Source: Cavia porcellus
Taxonomy: Eukaryota; Chordata; Mammalia; Rodentia; Caviidae
DNA: 64,000 nt
Direction: 5' to 3'
Assembly (NCBI RefSeq): GCF_034190915.1
Contig: NW_026947486.1
Span: 105,988,812 to 106,052,811 of the forward strand
The notes beneath the pieces were generated by a model. That model was not told the origin of the DNA. It searched no databases and worked only from the letters and a program-made list of their open reading frames with translations. Within the stretch, counting starts at the first letter, position 1. Each line of letters begins with the position of its first letter. Shown in pieces: positions 55,721-64,000 of the stretch. The position numbers were made by a program, and so were the translations under genes.

Positions 55721-56290
55721 TCAGCTTTGTGGCTCTTTGCCTTTGAATTTTTTTCTGGTGTATATTTAATGACTCTTTATTGTGGTTTAATATATTTGCT
55801 CTATTTTTCCAGTTTATGCTCTATTTGCTAAGCATGCAATTCTAAATCCCCCTTTTCTTTAATGGTTTCTGCAATTCCTCCTTTCCTTTTTCTTCCTACT
55901 TCAAATTTTTCTTTTCTCCCATTAATGTGCAAGTAGCCTGACCGAACCAGAAATAGTGAGGCCATAAAGTACAGGCACTATGGGCAATCCCAGGGAAACA
56001 GGAAATAGAAGGGTAAAGAAATTCATTCTTTTTCTGCAAATGTGCTTGTGTGGGAATCCCACTCTGGCATAGGAAGCAAGAGACTGGGCACCAGTCCCTA
56101 GTTCTGTCACTTTTGAGATAGTGTGATCTCTTTATTTTCTCATTAAACATTACTGCACATGAGAAATATATGTCATCAGGCTGTGGATCATGAATATCCA
56201 TGAGCTTTGCACACTAGACAGAGGGCAAACCACATGGTCAGGCTTAGAGAGACGCTGGTTCCTGCCTTCTTTATTAGTGGCTACTTAGGA
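55721..56290. other. Unassigned stretch
   Basis: No gene. 56030-56170 has a weak MIR-like feel ('gggcaccagtccctagttct') but too little to call. Confidence 0.35.
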
Positions 56291-56299
56291 CTCTTCTGT

Positions 56300-56525
56300 T
56301 TTTATTTACTATATACTTATTTAGTAACTGGGAATGGAACTCAGGGACTGTCTCCCACTGAACTACATCATCAGCCCTTTTTGAAGTTTTAAACATTTTT
56401 AATTTGATATTTTACCCTGAAACAGAATCTTGCTAGGTTGCCCATGAGGCCTTGAAGCTGCAATCCTCCTGCCTCAGCCTCCAGAGTAGCCGGGATTACA
56501 AGTGCACACCACCATGTCCATCTGT
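56300..56525 (-). mobile_element. Composite B1-like + ID SINE
   Basis: Reversed ID half first ('actgggaatggaactcaggg', 'ccactgaactacatcatcag'), then reversed B1-like half ('cagaatcttgctaggttgcc', 'cctgcctcagcctccagagt'). Confidence 0.85.
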
Positions 56526-56861
56526 AATTTTTCCTTGAAGAAGTTAATTTTAATCACTCCTTTTGCTTTTACTTACGTTGTCATGAATAGTTGAGTCTTT
56601 GGTCAGAATGACCCTTAAACCAATTTGGCGTAATTGGTTTAATACAGTAAACCAGCTAAGCTTTTGATGTTTTAAATTATTGTAAAAATTTTAAAATGCT
56701 GCCTTTTGTATAGACTCACTGAACTCCCAACTCTTTACCAGGTTCTCCTCCATGGGAAATTAGAAATCGCTAGTCTTCGGCCTGCATTAACACATTGATT
56801 AAATAATAGACCATGGTATTATTTAAATTGGAGACTTATGTTAAATCACTTTAAAAACAGC

Positions 56862-57020
56862 CCTGGAATGCTGGCCTAGGGCTACAGGACCAGCACTCAG
56901 AAGGCTGGGCAAGAGGACTTCAGGTATGAGGTCACCTAGGTTACATAGCAAGTTCAAGACTTGCCTGGACTGTTTAGTAAGACTCTGAAAAATAAACAAC
57001 ATAAAACAAAACAAAACAAA
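56862..57020 (+). mobile_element. B1-like SINE
   Basis: 'agcactcagaaggctgggca' and 'ggttacatagcaagttcaag', with a CAAAA-rich tail at 57000-57022. Confidence 0.7.
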
Positions 57021-57225
57021 AAAACCAAGAAAGGCAACATAAAATACTAATATCCTCTTAGAATTTTCAAGGTTGTAAACTAATTTTCCCTCAGGATTTG
57101 AAAAAAATAAAACTCCTCCATTATTTGGTCACCATGAAAAGGACAATATTCATGTAAGATCTGGGATGTTTATAATAGACAGAAATATAAAATGCTGGGT
57201 AGTCTACGTAAATCAAAAATAGAGG

Positions 57226-57330
57226 GCAGGGGATTTAGCTCAGTGGTATAACCTCCTGCCTGGGAAGCGTGAGGTCATGAGTTCGATCCCTTGTACCAAA
57301 AATTAAAAAAAGAAAAATAAATAAAATAAA
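57226..57330 (+). mobile_element. ID-type SINE
   Basis: A box 'ggggatttagctcagtggta' and B box 'catgagttcgatcccttgta', then an A-rich tail. A composite SINE follows directly. Confidence 0.85.
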
Positions 57331-57535
57331 AATGGAGCTGGATGTATTGGCACAAACCTGCAATGCCAGCAATCTGAGAGGCTGGGGCAGGAGGATGGCG
57401 ACTTTGAGGCTAGTCCTGAGCAACTCAGTGGCATCCTGGCTTAAAATAAAATAAAATAAAATAAAATACAATGAGCTAAGGTTGTAGCTTAGTATGAAGG
57501 TTCTGGGTTCAACCCAGGACCACACACACACCAAA
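57331..57535 (+). mobile_element. Composite B1-like + ID SINE
   Basis: B1-like half 'ctggatgtattggcacaaac' and 'aggctggggcaggaggatgg', (AAAAT)n linker at 57442-57470, ID half 'ctaaggttgtagcttagtat' and 'ggttcaacccaggaccac'. Confidence 0.82.
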
Positions 57536-57834
57536 ATAATTGGTAGAGTTGATTATTATTGAAGCTGGTCATGAAGATTTATTTCTTATTCTTTCCTGTT
57601 TATATGTTTGAAAATTGGTGTAATAAGAACAAAGTAAATGAAACAAGGAAACCACGTTCACTGTTGCAGTTTGTTTCTATAGACTTTTGTTTTCAACCTA
57701 AGAATTTTGATTTATTAGTTGGGGAATCTATATGATCGAGTAGAATTTTAAACTTGTCAAAGCATTTCAGATTTGTTTTAATTTGACTACAAACCCCCAC
57801 AAGGGGCATGTTTTTGGTTTGTTTGTCCGGTTTG

Positions 57835-57955
57835 GTGATACCGACCAGAAAACTTTATGGTCAAGTGACTTGTCCAAGGTCGCACAGCTGCATAGCTTGG
57901 AGGATGGGCTGGAAGCCAGGCGTCTTGAGGGTCATGCTGGAACTCTTGAGACAAA
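57835..57955 (-). mobile_element. MIR-like SINE fragment
   Basis: Reversed MIR core: 'gtgacttgtccaaggtcgca', then 'cagctgcatagcttggagga' and 'gctggaagccaggcgtct'. Confidence 0.65.
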
Positions 57956-58088
57956 CGCCAGAGGGACAAAATAGCTCCTGGATAAGCTTGAGTAAGCCTT
58001 TCCTAGTCACTGGGATGCTTGGTTATGCAATAACAGGGTACTTTGTGGATATTCAAAATTTCAAGTTCATGAGGCCTGATGAGAGGTG

Positions 58089-58094
58089 AGAGGT
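58089..58094. repeat. Left 6-bp target-site duplication of IAP-like ERV
   Basis: AGAGGT immediately before the 5' LTR is identical to 63121-63126 right after the 3' LTR. Six-base duplications are typical of class II (IAP, beta-like) retroviral integrase. Confidence 0.95.
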
Positions 58095-58210
58095 TGTTGG
58101 GAGCCGCGGCCGAGCCCGGTCGCCTTACTTGGTGGACGTGAGGCCTGTAGGAAAGAGCAAAGCCTGAGCTAGATTGCCCCTCCCATCGAATGTGCTAAGA
58201 TGGCGCTTAT

Positions 58211-58393
58211 TTCCTGCTTGGTAAACAACCCGCCCTGTAAGATCTCCTGCTTCCTGCTTGGTAAACAACCCGCCCTGTAAGATCTCCTGCTTCCTGCTTG
58301 GTAAACAACCCGCCCTGTAAGATCTCCTGCTTCCTGCTTGGTAAACAACCCGCCCTGTAAGATCTCCTGCTTCACAACCCGCCCTGTAAGATA
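58211..58393 (+). repeat. U3 tandem repeat, 4 x 40 bp plus partial
   Basis: Four identical 40-bp units begin at 58211, 58251, 58291 and 58331 (TTCCTGCTTGGTAAACAACC is the first half), followed by a shortened fifth. Each unit carries GTAAACAA, a forkhead-type motif, and TTCCTG, an ETS-type motif in reverse. Such arrays act as enhancers in other retroviral U3 regions. Here that is inference. Confidence 0.95.
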
Positions 58394-58419
58394 GTCTGCC
58401 TAGCAACAACTGATGTTAG

Positions 58420-58474
58420 CCAATCAGCCCGCATCGCGCGCTTTGAACTGGTTGGCCACTGTAACCCTATAAAA
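58420..58474 (+). promoter_or_regulatory. ERV core promoter: CCAAT and TATA box
   Basis: CCAAT at 58420-58424 and TATAAAA at 58468-58474 are 44 bp apart. Transcription would start near 58498, at the border of the purine-rich 'aagaaaaaaagaagaag' stretch, which sets the U3/R boundary. Confidence 0.8.
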
Positions 58475-58523
58475 GTGAGTGCCTCTCCCGCCAAGAAAAA
58501 AAGAAGAAGCAAAAGAAGCAGAA

Positions 58524-58703
58524 GAAGCACGCAAGGAGCCGCGGAGAGCGGACCGGTAGAGGCTTCGGGACAGACTGTAGGGAGAAGCACGCAAGGAGCC
58601 ACGGAGAGCGGACCGGTAGAGGCTTCGGGACAGACTGTAGGGAGAAGCACGCAAGGAGCCGCGGGGAGCGGACCAACAGAGGCTTCGGCCGGGAGGATTC
58701 CCG
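58524..58703 (+). repeat. R-region tandem repeat, three 60-bp units (5' LTR)
   Basis: Units begin GAAGCACGCAAGGAGCC at 58524, 58584 and 58644. The third diverges in its second half. Because 60 is a multiple of three, both strands stay open across the array, giving spurious 76-180 codon ORFs. Confidence 0.95.
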
Positions 58704-58726
58704 GGGCAGGCTGTACGGAGAAGGAA

Positions 58727-58732
58727 AATAAA
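58727..58732 (+). terminator. ERV LTR poly(A) signal (5' copy)
   Basis: AATAAA within 'aaggaaaataaaagaaaagg', followed by 'tttgttgtgtgtcc', a GT-rich downstream element. The same pair lies in the 3' LTR at about 63047-63052. Confidence 0.85.
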
Positions 58733-58800
58733 AGAAAAGGTTGTCCACTGCCAGACTTTGTTGTGTGTCCTTCCTGCCGGCCGGGAGTGACACCGACATC

Positions 58801-58818
58801 TGGTGGCCCGTACGGGGA
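58801..58818 (+). other. Primer-binding site complementary to tRNA-Ile
   Basis: TGGTGGCCCGTACGGGGA, two bases after the LTR, is the exact complement of the 3' 18 nt (with CCA) of mammalian tRNA-Ile(AAU). IAP elements normally use tRNA-Phe and many betaretroviruses tRNA-Lys, so the primer choice is unusual for this LTR type. Confidence 0.85.
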
Positions 58819-58869
58819 CTGATCACCCCCGAGACGTGGCAGTGGACAACGCTCCAACGCAGAGCTGCA

Positions 58870-58882
58870 AGACAGGTGAGTA
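58870..58882 (+). promoter_or_regulatory. Putative major splice donor of ERV leader
   Basis: ACAG|GTGAGT (cut after 58875) lies about 60 nt downstream of the primer site, where simple retroviruses have their leader donor. It is strong by consensus, but no env acceptor or ORF remains to use it. Confidence 0.5.
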
Positions 58883-58997
58883 GAGGATAAACCTGGGCCC
58901 TGGGTGGCGCGCACCTACAGGGTTTGTAGACTCCTCTCAGGCTCACGCATAAGTGGCGGATTCCTTGGGCCTCACGCGGTGAGTAACATATTAAAAA

Positions 58998-60327
58998 ATG
59001 GGAAACATGCTAGGTAGCGGCACTAAGAGTGAGGGTGGTTGCGGGGAAAGCTCTCAAGAGCTTACAAAAGTACGCAGGGTATTTGAGCAGGCCCAGTCAG
59101 GGAACTCCCGAGAGGGGTCCGTCAAGGGGAACAAAGATGCTAAGGAGGAGGACGGGGCTCAAGCCTCGGAGTCGTCTGACTCCGAGGACGAGGGAAGGTT
59201 GAATGGTGAGGAGGCCAAAGAGACCAGCTGTCAGGGGCCTAAGTCGCTTGATGGGGAGACGCAAGGCTCTTTTCGCTGCGTTGCGCCTCGAATTGCGCTC
59301 CGCTCAGCTAGGCTTACGAAAAAGCAGAGAGCTTCTGAGCGCCCCCTGGCAGGGGAGGGAGACAGAACCTTCTGCTCCGCCCTGGAACTCGTTCCCGGAA
59401 GCGGTCCCTCGCCGCGAGGCCGCCGCATGGGAACTCCCCCCTCTTCCGTCAGTACAGGAAATAACGCACAGGCCGCCATTTTCTGTTCAGCCACGGCCGC
59501 CATCTTACCATGCTCCGCCACCGGCGGAACGTTATTTCCACAGACAGCTGTGGCGTGGGGGTCGTGTATCTAATGAAGACCACCCGTTCCCAGGGATAGA
59601 TAGTGGCCCCTATGGGATATATCCTGTACAGATGGCCATGGGTCAGGGACGTAATGTGTGGGAACCCTTTGAAATAAAGCAGATTAGAGAACTTAAAAAT
59701 GCAGTTACAACCTTTGGGCCGACTGCGCCTTACACCATTGCCATGCTGGAGAACCTGTCTTCTGGGCCCCTCACCCCCGCGGACTGGACTCAGCTGGCAA
59801 AGGCGTGTCTGCCCTCGGGTAGTTACCTGGATTGGCAAGCCTGGTACGCCGAGTTCGCTGCCGAACAGGCGGAAAGAAACGCTAACCGAGGGAACCGGGG
59901 GTGGAATAGAGACATGCTTATGGGGGAAGGCCAACACGCTGATAATCAGACTCAGTTCCCTGGTGCAGTTTATGAGCAGATCAATACCATTGGGCTTCGC
60001 GCCTGGAAGCAGGTGAGTGGTGCCGGAACGGCATCCTTGTGCCTTTCTAAAATAGTCCAGGGCACAACAGAGCCATTCGTTGATTTTGTGGCTCGGATGC
60101 AAGATGCCGCCGATAAGATCTTTTCCGATAGGGAAGTGGCTCAACCGCTGGTTAGGCAGTTGATTTTCGAACAATGCACAAAGGAATGTAAGGCAGCAAT
60201 AGCCCCACATAAGAATAAGGATCTTAACGCCTGGATCAGAATATGCAGAGAAATAGGGGGGCCGCTTTCTAATTCGGGAGTTGCAGCTCTTCTGGCTGCG
60301 GCAAGGTCTCACCTGCAAAAGTCATAG
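58998..60327 (+). pseudogene. gag: ERV gag: matrix to capsid, frameshifted and 3'-deleted
   Basis: The start ATG (58998) is followed by Gly at position 2, the myristoylation site of matrix. The first frame holds an acidic stretch (GAQASESSDSEDEG). The capsid side lies in the next frame from about 59200 to 60327, so a frameshift falls roughly between 59190 and 59330. The second frame has a PSAP-type late motif near residue 58 of the open part, a proline-rich spacer and capsid sequence. Its major homology region (QGTTEPFVDFVARM, with Q, G, E, F and R kept) lies near 60058-60100. The frame stops at 60327, before any Cys-His zinc knuckle, so nucleocapsid is gone. Gag drives particle assembly. This copy cannot give a complete polyprotein. 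Confidence 0.88.
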
Positions 60328-60345
60328 AACATTACCCGGAGGCAG
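60300..60345 (+). other. gag-pol deletion junction
   Basis: Capsid coding (frame of 59203) ends at the stop 60325-60327. RT thumb/connection coding is already readable in the other frame by about 60330-60354. Nucleocapsid, protease and the RT fingers/palm, roughly 2-2.5 kb in intact IAP-type elements, are missing between them. Confidence 0.8.
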
Positions 60346-60353
60346 TCGCTTCA

Positions 60354-61583
60354 TTGGCCCTTGAAGCGCATGATAGAGCTGTCCAACATTTTGGCTCAGG
60401 ACCACAAGCCATCCAAGTACCCTATACCGCCAGCCAGATCAAGACCCTGGCTGCCTGCATAGATGCTTGGGCCATTTTGAGATGTGTTTTCCATGGGGAT
60501 ATAGACAATCAATACCCTAAAGACCCTATCTTGTCATTTGTTACTCAGCACCCTGTAATTTTTCCAAAGGTTACTGCCTCTGAGCCATTAGTCCCAGCAA
60601 CTACAATATATACAGATGGCTCCAAGACGGGGATAGGCGCCTATGTGATCCTAGGCAAGCCCCCGGTTACCATACAATTTGAACCAGATCAGCCTCAGGT
60701 GGTGGAACTGCAGATCGTTAAAATGATTCTTGAAAGGTTCTCAGGACCCATTAACATTGTCTCCGATTCTAGGTATGTGGTCAATGCTATGCAAGTGCTT
60801 GAGACTGCCGGTTTAATTAGATCCACTTCCACAGTGGCTGGGCTGTTCCTGTCTATCCAGACATTGCTTCAGAACAGACACCATAAGGTCTTCACCACCC
60901 ACATAAGAGCACATACATCCCTGCCAGGGCCTATGGCACAGGGGAATGCGGCTGCTGACACTGCCACTCGCCCGTTATGGATTTTTACCTTACTAACACC
61001 AATCGAGCGAGCCCGTGCCTTCCATGATAAGTTTCATGTCAATGCCAGGACACTAGCAAACCATTTCCATGTTCCCAGAGCAGATGCACGAGATATCGTG
61101 CGACTATGTGACTCCTGTGCCACATACAAACCTGCCATACCGATGGGAGTAAACCCTCGAGGTTTGATCCCTGGTGATGTTTGGCAGATGGACATCACAC
61201 ATATACAGGAATTTGGGACTCTTAAATATGTTCATGTTTCCACAGACACCTGTTCTCACGTCATATTTGCAACAGCAGAAACAGGTGAAAAAGTGTCTAA
61301 TGTGATCAATCATTGCCTGGCGGCTTGGGCCGCATGGGGCAAACCAAAAATATTAAAAACTGATAATGGACCAGCCTATATAGGCAAAGCCTTCAATGAG
61401 TTCTGCAAAATGATGGAGGTTCAATTAAAACATGGTATCCCATACAATCCCCAAGGTCAAGGAATCATTGAGAGGGCTAATAGAAGCCTCAAAGAAATTT
61501 TACAAAAACAAAAAGGGGGAGTAGGCCAAGGCCTGGCCCCAAAGGCACGATTATCCATGGCACTATTCACACACAATTTTTAA
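60354..61583 (+). pseudogene. pol: ERV pol 3' part: RT connection, RNase H, integrase core
   Basis: The open frame of 409 codons starts in the RT thumb/connection (VQHFGSGPQAIQVPYTASQI). RNase H follows with all four acidic catalytic positions: TDGS (about residue 87), E in VVELQ, D in VSDSRYV, D in AAADT. Integrase begins with an HxxxH...CxxC zinc finger (FHDKFH, CDSC). The catalytic core keeps D (WQMDITHI), D (KTDNGPAY) and E (GIIERANRS). I count exactly 35 residues between the last two, the DD35E pattern. A TAA at 61581 stops the frame before the C-terminal domain. There is no initiation context of its own; pol is normally made as a Gag-Pro-Pol fusion. Confidence 0.93.
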
Positions 61584-61862
61584 AATTTAAATAATGATAA
61601 TTGCTCCCCAGCTATGGAGCACTGCAACCCTTTCCCCAACCATAAAGGGTGGGTTAAATGGAAAGATGTCCTAACAGGACAATGGATGGGCCCGGATCCG
61701 GTGGTTAGCTGGAACCGAGGCGCGGTTTGTGTTTTCCCACAGGAATCGGGACGAGAACCACTGTGGGTACCGGAGAGACTGACACGGGCGACAAAGCCCT
61801 CGACTGAAGATCAGACCTGCCCTACCGGAGATCCATCACAGACCAACCAACAAGATGAATAG
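61584..61862 (+). pseudogene. pol: ERV integrase C-terminal domain, cut off by a stop codon
   Basis: It lies in the same reading frame as the integrase core, past the stop at 61581-61583. The sequence has the retroviral integrase C-terminal DNA-binding signature: [20 protein letters not shown] followed by [13 protein letters not shown] residues ([10 protein letters not shown]). It ends at a stop at 61860. The separation is by one nonsense codon, not a frameshift. Confidence 0.85.
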
Positions 61863-62341
61863 AAATAGCGGTAGCCCAAAATGGACAAAAAGATCCTCAG
61901 GCATATGCATGGCTCGCTCGCCTAGCCTACGACCGAGTCTAGGGGCGGTGAGCTTCCCACACTCCTCCTCTAAAAAATTATGACATAGCTGGGTAGGAGA
62001 GTCAATGACGGGTAAGAGCGTACTCCCCCGGTGCGACTCAACCTAAGCCAGGCCCTACCCCATCCTGCACGTAAGCCGCTGGACTGTTAGATGCTGCCCA
62101 GGTCTAAATTTCTCTCCGAGGGGATTTCTTTACGGAGAGGAAATGAGTGCAAGCTTGTGTGCATCCAGGTTCCATCCAGTTTGTGCCTGGCCCTAGAAAA
62201 AGGACGAGGGCCTCAGGGCCTTGGCAGACCATGGGACGGCCGACCAGGGTCTAAGCCAAGGACCTACGGTGGGCCTACGCATAGGGCATAAGCCTCTGCA
62301 CCCAGTCCAGGAAGGGCTACGATGCGCACATTCATAAAAAA
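61863..62341 (+). other. ERV 3' internal remnant, no env ORF
   Basis: About 480 bp between pol and the polypurine tract. No envelope features (signal peptide, furin site, transmembrane helix) are readable in any frame, and the longest plus ORF is 66 codons. It may be a relic of env or pro-LTR sequence, as in env-less IAPs. Confidence 0.7.
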
Positions 62342-62356
62342 TAAAAAAGGGGGAGA
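62342..62356 (+). other. Polypurine tract
   Basis: TAAAAAAGGGGGAGA directly abuts the 3' LTR start at 62357. It is the plus-strand primer of reverse transcription. Confidence 0.9.
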
Positions 62357-63120
62357 TGTTGGGAGCCGCGGCCGAGCCCGGTCGCCTTACTTGGCGGACG
62401 TGAGGCCTGTAGGAAAGAGCAAAGCCTGAGCTAGATTACCCCTCCCATCGAATGTGCTAAGATGGCGCTTATTTCCTGCTTGGTAAACAACCCGCCCTGT
62501 AAGATCTCCTGCTTCCTGCTTGGTAAACAACCCGCCCTGTAAGATCTCCTGCTTCCTGCTTGGTAAACAACCCGCCCTGTAAGATCTCCTGCTTCCTGCT
62601 TGGTAAACAACCCGCCCTGTAAGATCTCCTGCTTCACAACCTGCCCTGTAAGATAGTCTGCCTAGCAACAACTGATGTTAGCCAATCAGCCCGCATCGCG
62701 CGCTTTGAACTGGTTGGCCACTGTAACCCTATAAAAGTGAGTGCCTCTCCCGCCAAGAAAAAAAGAAGAAGCAAAAGAAGCAGAAGAAGCACGCAAGGAG
62801 CCGCGGAGAGCGGACCGGTAGAGGCTTCGGGACAGACTGTAGGGAGAAGCACGCAAGGAGCCGCGGAGAGCGGACCGGTAGAGGCTTCGGGACAGACTGT
62901 AGGGAGAAGCACGCAAGGAGCCGCGGAGAGCGGACCGGTAGAGGCTTCGGGACAGACTGTAGGGAGAAGCACGCAAGGAGCCGCGGGGAGCGGACCAACA
63001 GAGGCTTCGGCCGGGAGGATTCCCGGGGCAGGCTGTACGGAGAAGGAAAATAAAAGAAAAGGTTGTCCACTGCCAGACTTTGTTGTGTGTCCTTCCTGCC
63101 GGCCGGGAGTGACACCGACA
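62357..63120 (+). repeat. 3' LTR of IAP-like ERV
   Basis: 764 bp, same borders as the 5' LTR. U3 repeats are at 62473-62632 (four 40-bp units). R repeats start at 62786, 62846, 62906 and 62966 (four 60-bp units). Differences from the 5' LTR outside repeat number: C for T near 62393, A for G near 62438, T for C near 62642, and the absence of the 'ccacgg' variant of 5' repeat unit 2. Confidence 0.97.
62786..63025 (+). repeat. R-region tandem repeat, four 60-bp units (3' LTR)
   Basis: There is one more unit than in the 5' LTR. Units 1-3 are identical and the last carries the same diverged second half as the last 5' unit, so the extra copy is internal. Confidence 0.95.
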
Positions 63121-63126
63121 AGAGGT
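63121..63126. repeat. Right 6-bp target-site duplication of IAP-like ERV
   Basis: AGAGGT, identical to 58089-58094. Confidence 0.95.
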
Positions 63127-63184
63127 GAGAAGTTCTCATTCATAGGCCATAAAACACTATTTTAGGTGTCTTGTGTTGAGTTTT

Positions 63185-63330
63185 ACTCAAACTCTTGATT
63201 TTTAACCTATCCCCTGTAATTCACTCGCTGTGGCACCTTGAGCAACTTATCTGACATCCTTTGGCCTCAGTCTCCTTATCTGTAAGATGGGATCATGATA
63301 GCTCTCTAACTGCATTTAATTTTCTTCTGG
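63185..63330 (+). mobile_element. MIR SINE
   Basis: 'ctgtggcaccttgagcaact', 'ctttggcctcagtctcctta' and 'ctgtaagatgggatcatgat' follow the MIR consensus in order. Confidence 0.75.
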
Positions 63331-64000
63331 TCTTTTTTATTGCTTATTCTGAGTAATGAATTTCATTCTGGTGGATTCATATATGCATATGACATTCTTT
63401 GATTATTTTTATACCCCACCCCTTTTGCCCTGCCCTTTTAGTGGGGTTTCAAAGTGTATAGCATATATTTTGCTAATATCCATCCTAACTGGGGCCTTAA
63501 AAGAGGTAATTATATAACCTATATAAAATGCCTATCACAGTACCTGGAAAGATGACAATTATCAAAAAGATGATATGGGGGCAGGGAGGGGGATACCTAT
63601 GAAAATCAGGAGGAAATTCAAATATTTAGAGAACGGTAAACTGTGTGGCAGAAACTAGCTGCCGCAGATTCTGCCGCCTCTATTCTAACTCCAATGTTAT
63701 CAGTCACTTTGTTTTAATAATATAATTGTGATCATATTGATTCCTTGCTCAAAACTCTTAGGTGGCTCCTTACAACCTCTTAACAGTCCAGTAGCTTTTC
63801 ATCGTGAAAAGGAAACCTTTTTGAAGTTTACTGCAAATTTTGAACCCTTTTTACTTTCTGTAGAACATACAGGTAATGCTATATATAATATGTGCTTGTG
63901 ATAATTTAACAATTCATTTAGGTAGGGAAGAACAATGTAACCGATAGTGGTATTTCAAATCAGAGCCTTGTGTCTCACATTTTGTATCAAAATTAATTCC
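63331..64000. other. Unassigned, no gene seen
   Basis: AT-rich DNA. 63350-63440 weakly resembles a reversed L1 3' end ('ggattcatatatgcatatga'). Nothing coding is apparent. Confidence 0.4.

Larger units (their letters stand above)
58095..58798 (+). repeat. 5' LTR of IAP-like ERV
   Basis: It begins TGTTGG and ends CCGACA. U3 holds four 40-bp repeats, CCAAT (58420-58424) and TATAAAA (58468-58474). R holds three 60-bp repeats and AATAAA (58727-58732). It is shorter than the 3' LTR by exactly one 60-bp unit. A YY1-type AAGATGGCGC lies near 58197-58206. Confidence 0.97.
58095..63120 (+). mobile_element. IAP-like class II endogenous retrovirus, internally deleted
   Basis: A 5.03-kb provirus: LTR (704 bp), tRNA-Ile-type primer site, leader with splice donor, truncated and frameshifted gag, fused 3' pol, about 480 bp of non-coding remnant, polypurine tract, LTR (764 bp). 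The LTR start TGTTGGGAGCCGCG, AAGATGGCGC, GGTAAACAA, GCCAATCA and the U5 end 'ttcctgccggccgggag' follow the layout of mouse IAP LTRs. LTR divergence is four substitutions in about 700 aligned bases (about 0.6 percent), so integration is recent. Protease, nucleocapsid and RT palm are missing, and so is env. Confidence 0.95.

Noticed and set aside
58211..58393. Regular direct repeats reminiscent of a CRISPR array
   Set aside because: Units are contiguous without unique spacers and lie in a retroviral LTR of a eukaryotic genome.
58125..58409. Minus-strand ORF with repeated LTGRVVYQAG-type residues, both LTRs
   Set aside because: It is a reading of the 40-bp U3 repeats. Three units make 120 bp and cycle through the frames without a stop. 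No signal of a protein family.
58372..58946. Antisense and sense ORFs of 76-180 codons in the LTRs, with 20-residue repeats
   Set aside because: The 60-bp repeat is a multiple of three, so any stop-free unit stays open on both strands. The sense one has no ATG start. The same ORFs recur in the 3' LTR.
61863..62341. Possible env or accessory gene between pol and the 3' LTR
   Set aside because: No signal peptide, cleavage site or membrane segment in any frame. The longest ORF is 66 codons with a normal stop density.

Overview
This is a mammalian, almost certainly rodent, nuclear window. It is AT-rich and consists mostly of interspersed repeats. The lineage clue is the SINE set: ID-type tRNA-Ala-derived SINEs (A box like TAGCTCAG, B box like GTTCGATCC) and composite B1-like plus ID elements. 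Such composites are known from non-murid rodents such as the squirrel, dormouse and beaver lineages. I cannot name the species.

Layout. 1-13 kb: L1 ORF2 debris, a solo LTR with a perfect 6-bp target-site duplication (1779-2350), and ORF1-only L1-derived (HAL1-like) elements at 4.1-6.9 kb and 9.6-12.85 kb. 12.9-18.8 kb: old LTRs, MIR and decayed L1 ORF2. 18.8-30.3 kb: a minus-strand L1 split by about 6 kb of two nested ORF1-only elements, bounded by a 19-bp target-site duplication. 31.6-38.35 kb: an ancient plus-strand ERVL provirus (LTR, tRNA-Leu-like PBS, protease, RT and RNase H remnants) interrupted by three MaLR insertions, one of them with both LTRs. 38.4-44.87 kb: plus-strand L1 pieces, including a long open ORF1 section. 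45.2-46.2 kb: the only convincing host-gene candidate, a two-exon gene for a 176-residue acidic/basic protein that I do not recognise. A 720-bp polypurine tract follows, then an inverted copy of the gene's last coding part and poly(A) signal. 48.1-58 kb: L1 ends, SINEs, MIR, an A-tailed insert of unknown origin and unassigned DNA. 58.1-63.1 kb: a young class II, IAP-like endogenous retrovirus.

The IAP-like provirus is the most distinctive item. Its LTRs differ by only four substitutions plus one 60-bp repeat unit. It is flanked by AGAGGT duplications and has a primer-binding site matching tRNA-Ile rather than the tRNA-Phe usual for IAPs. The end of gag is fused to the end of pol, so nucleocapsid, protease and the RT catalytic domain are missing. 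RNase H and the integrase core keep their catalytic residues. There is no recognisable env. It is a non-autonomous derivative that must have relied on proteins supplied in trans.

No rRNA or tRNA gene, CRISPR array or bacterial feature is present. Apart from the two-exon candidate, the ORFs I checked come from transposons, low-complexity DNA or LTR repeats. Family names were given by eye and not checked against a repeat library.
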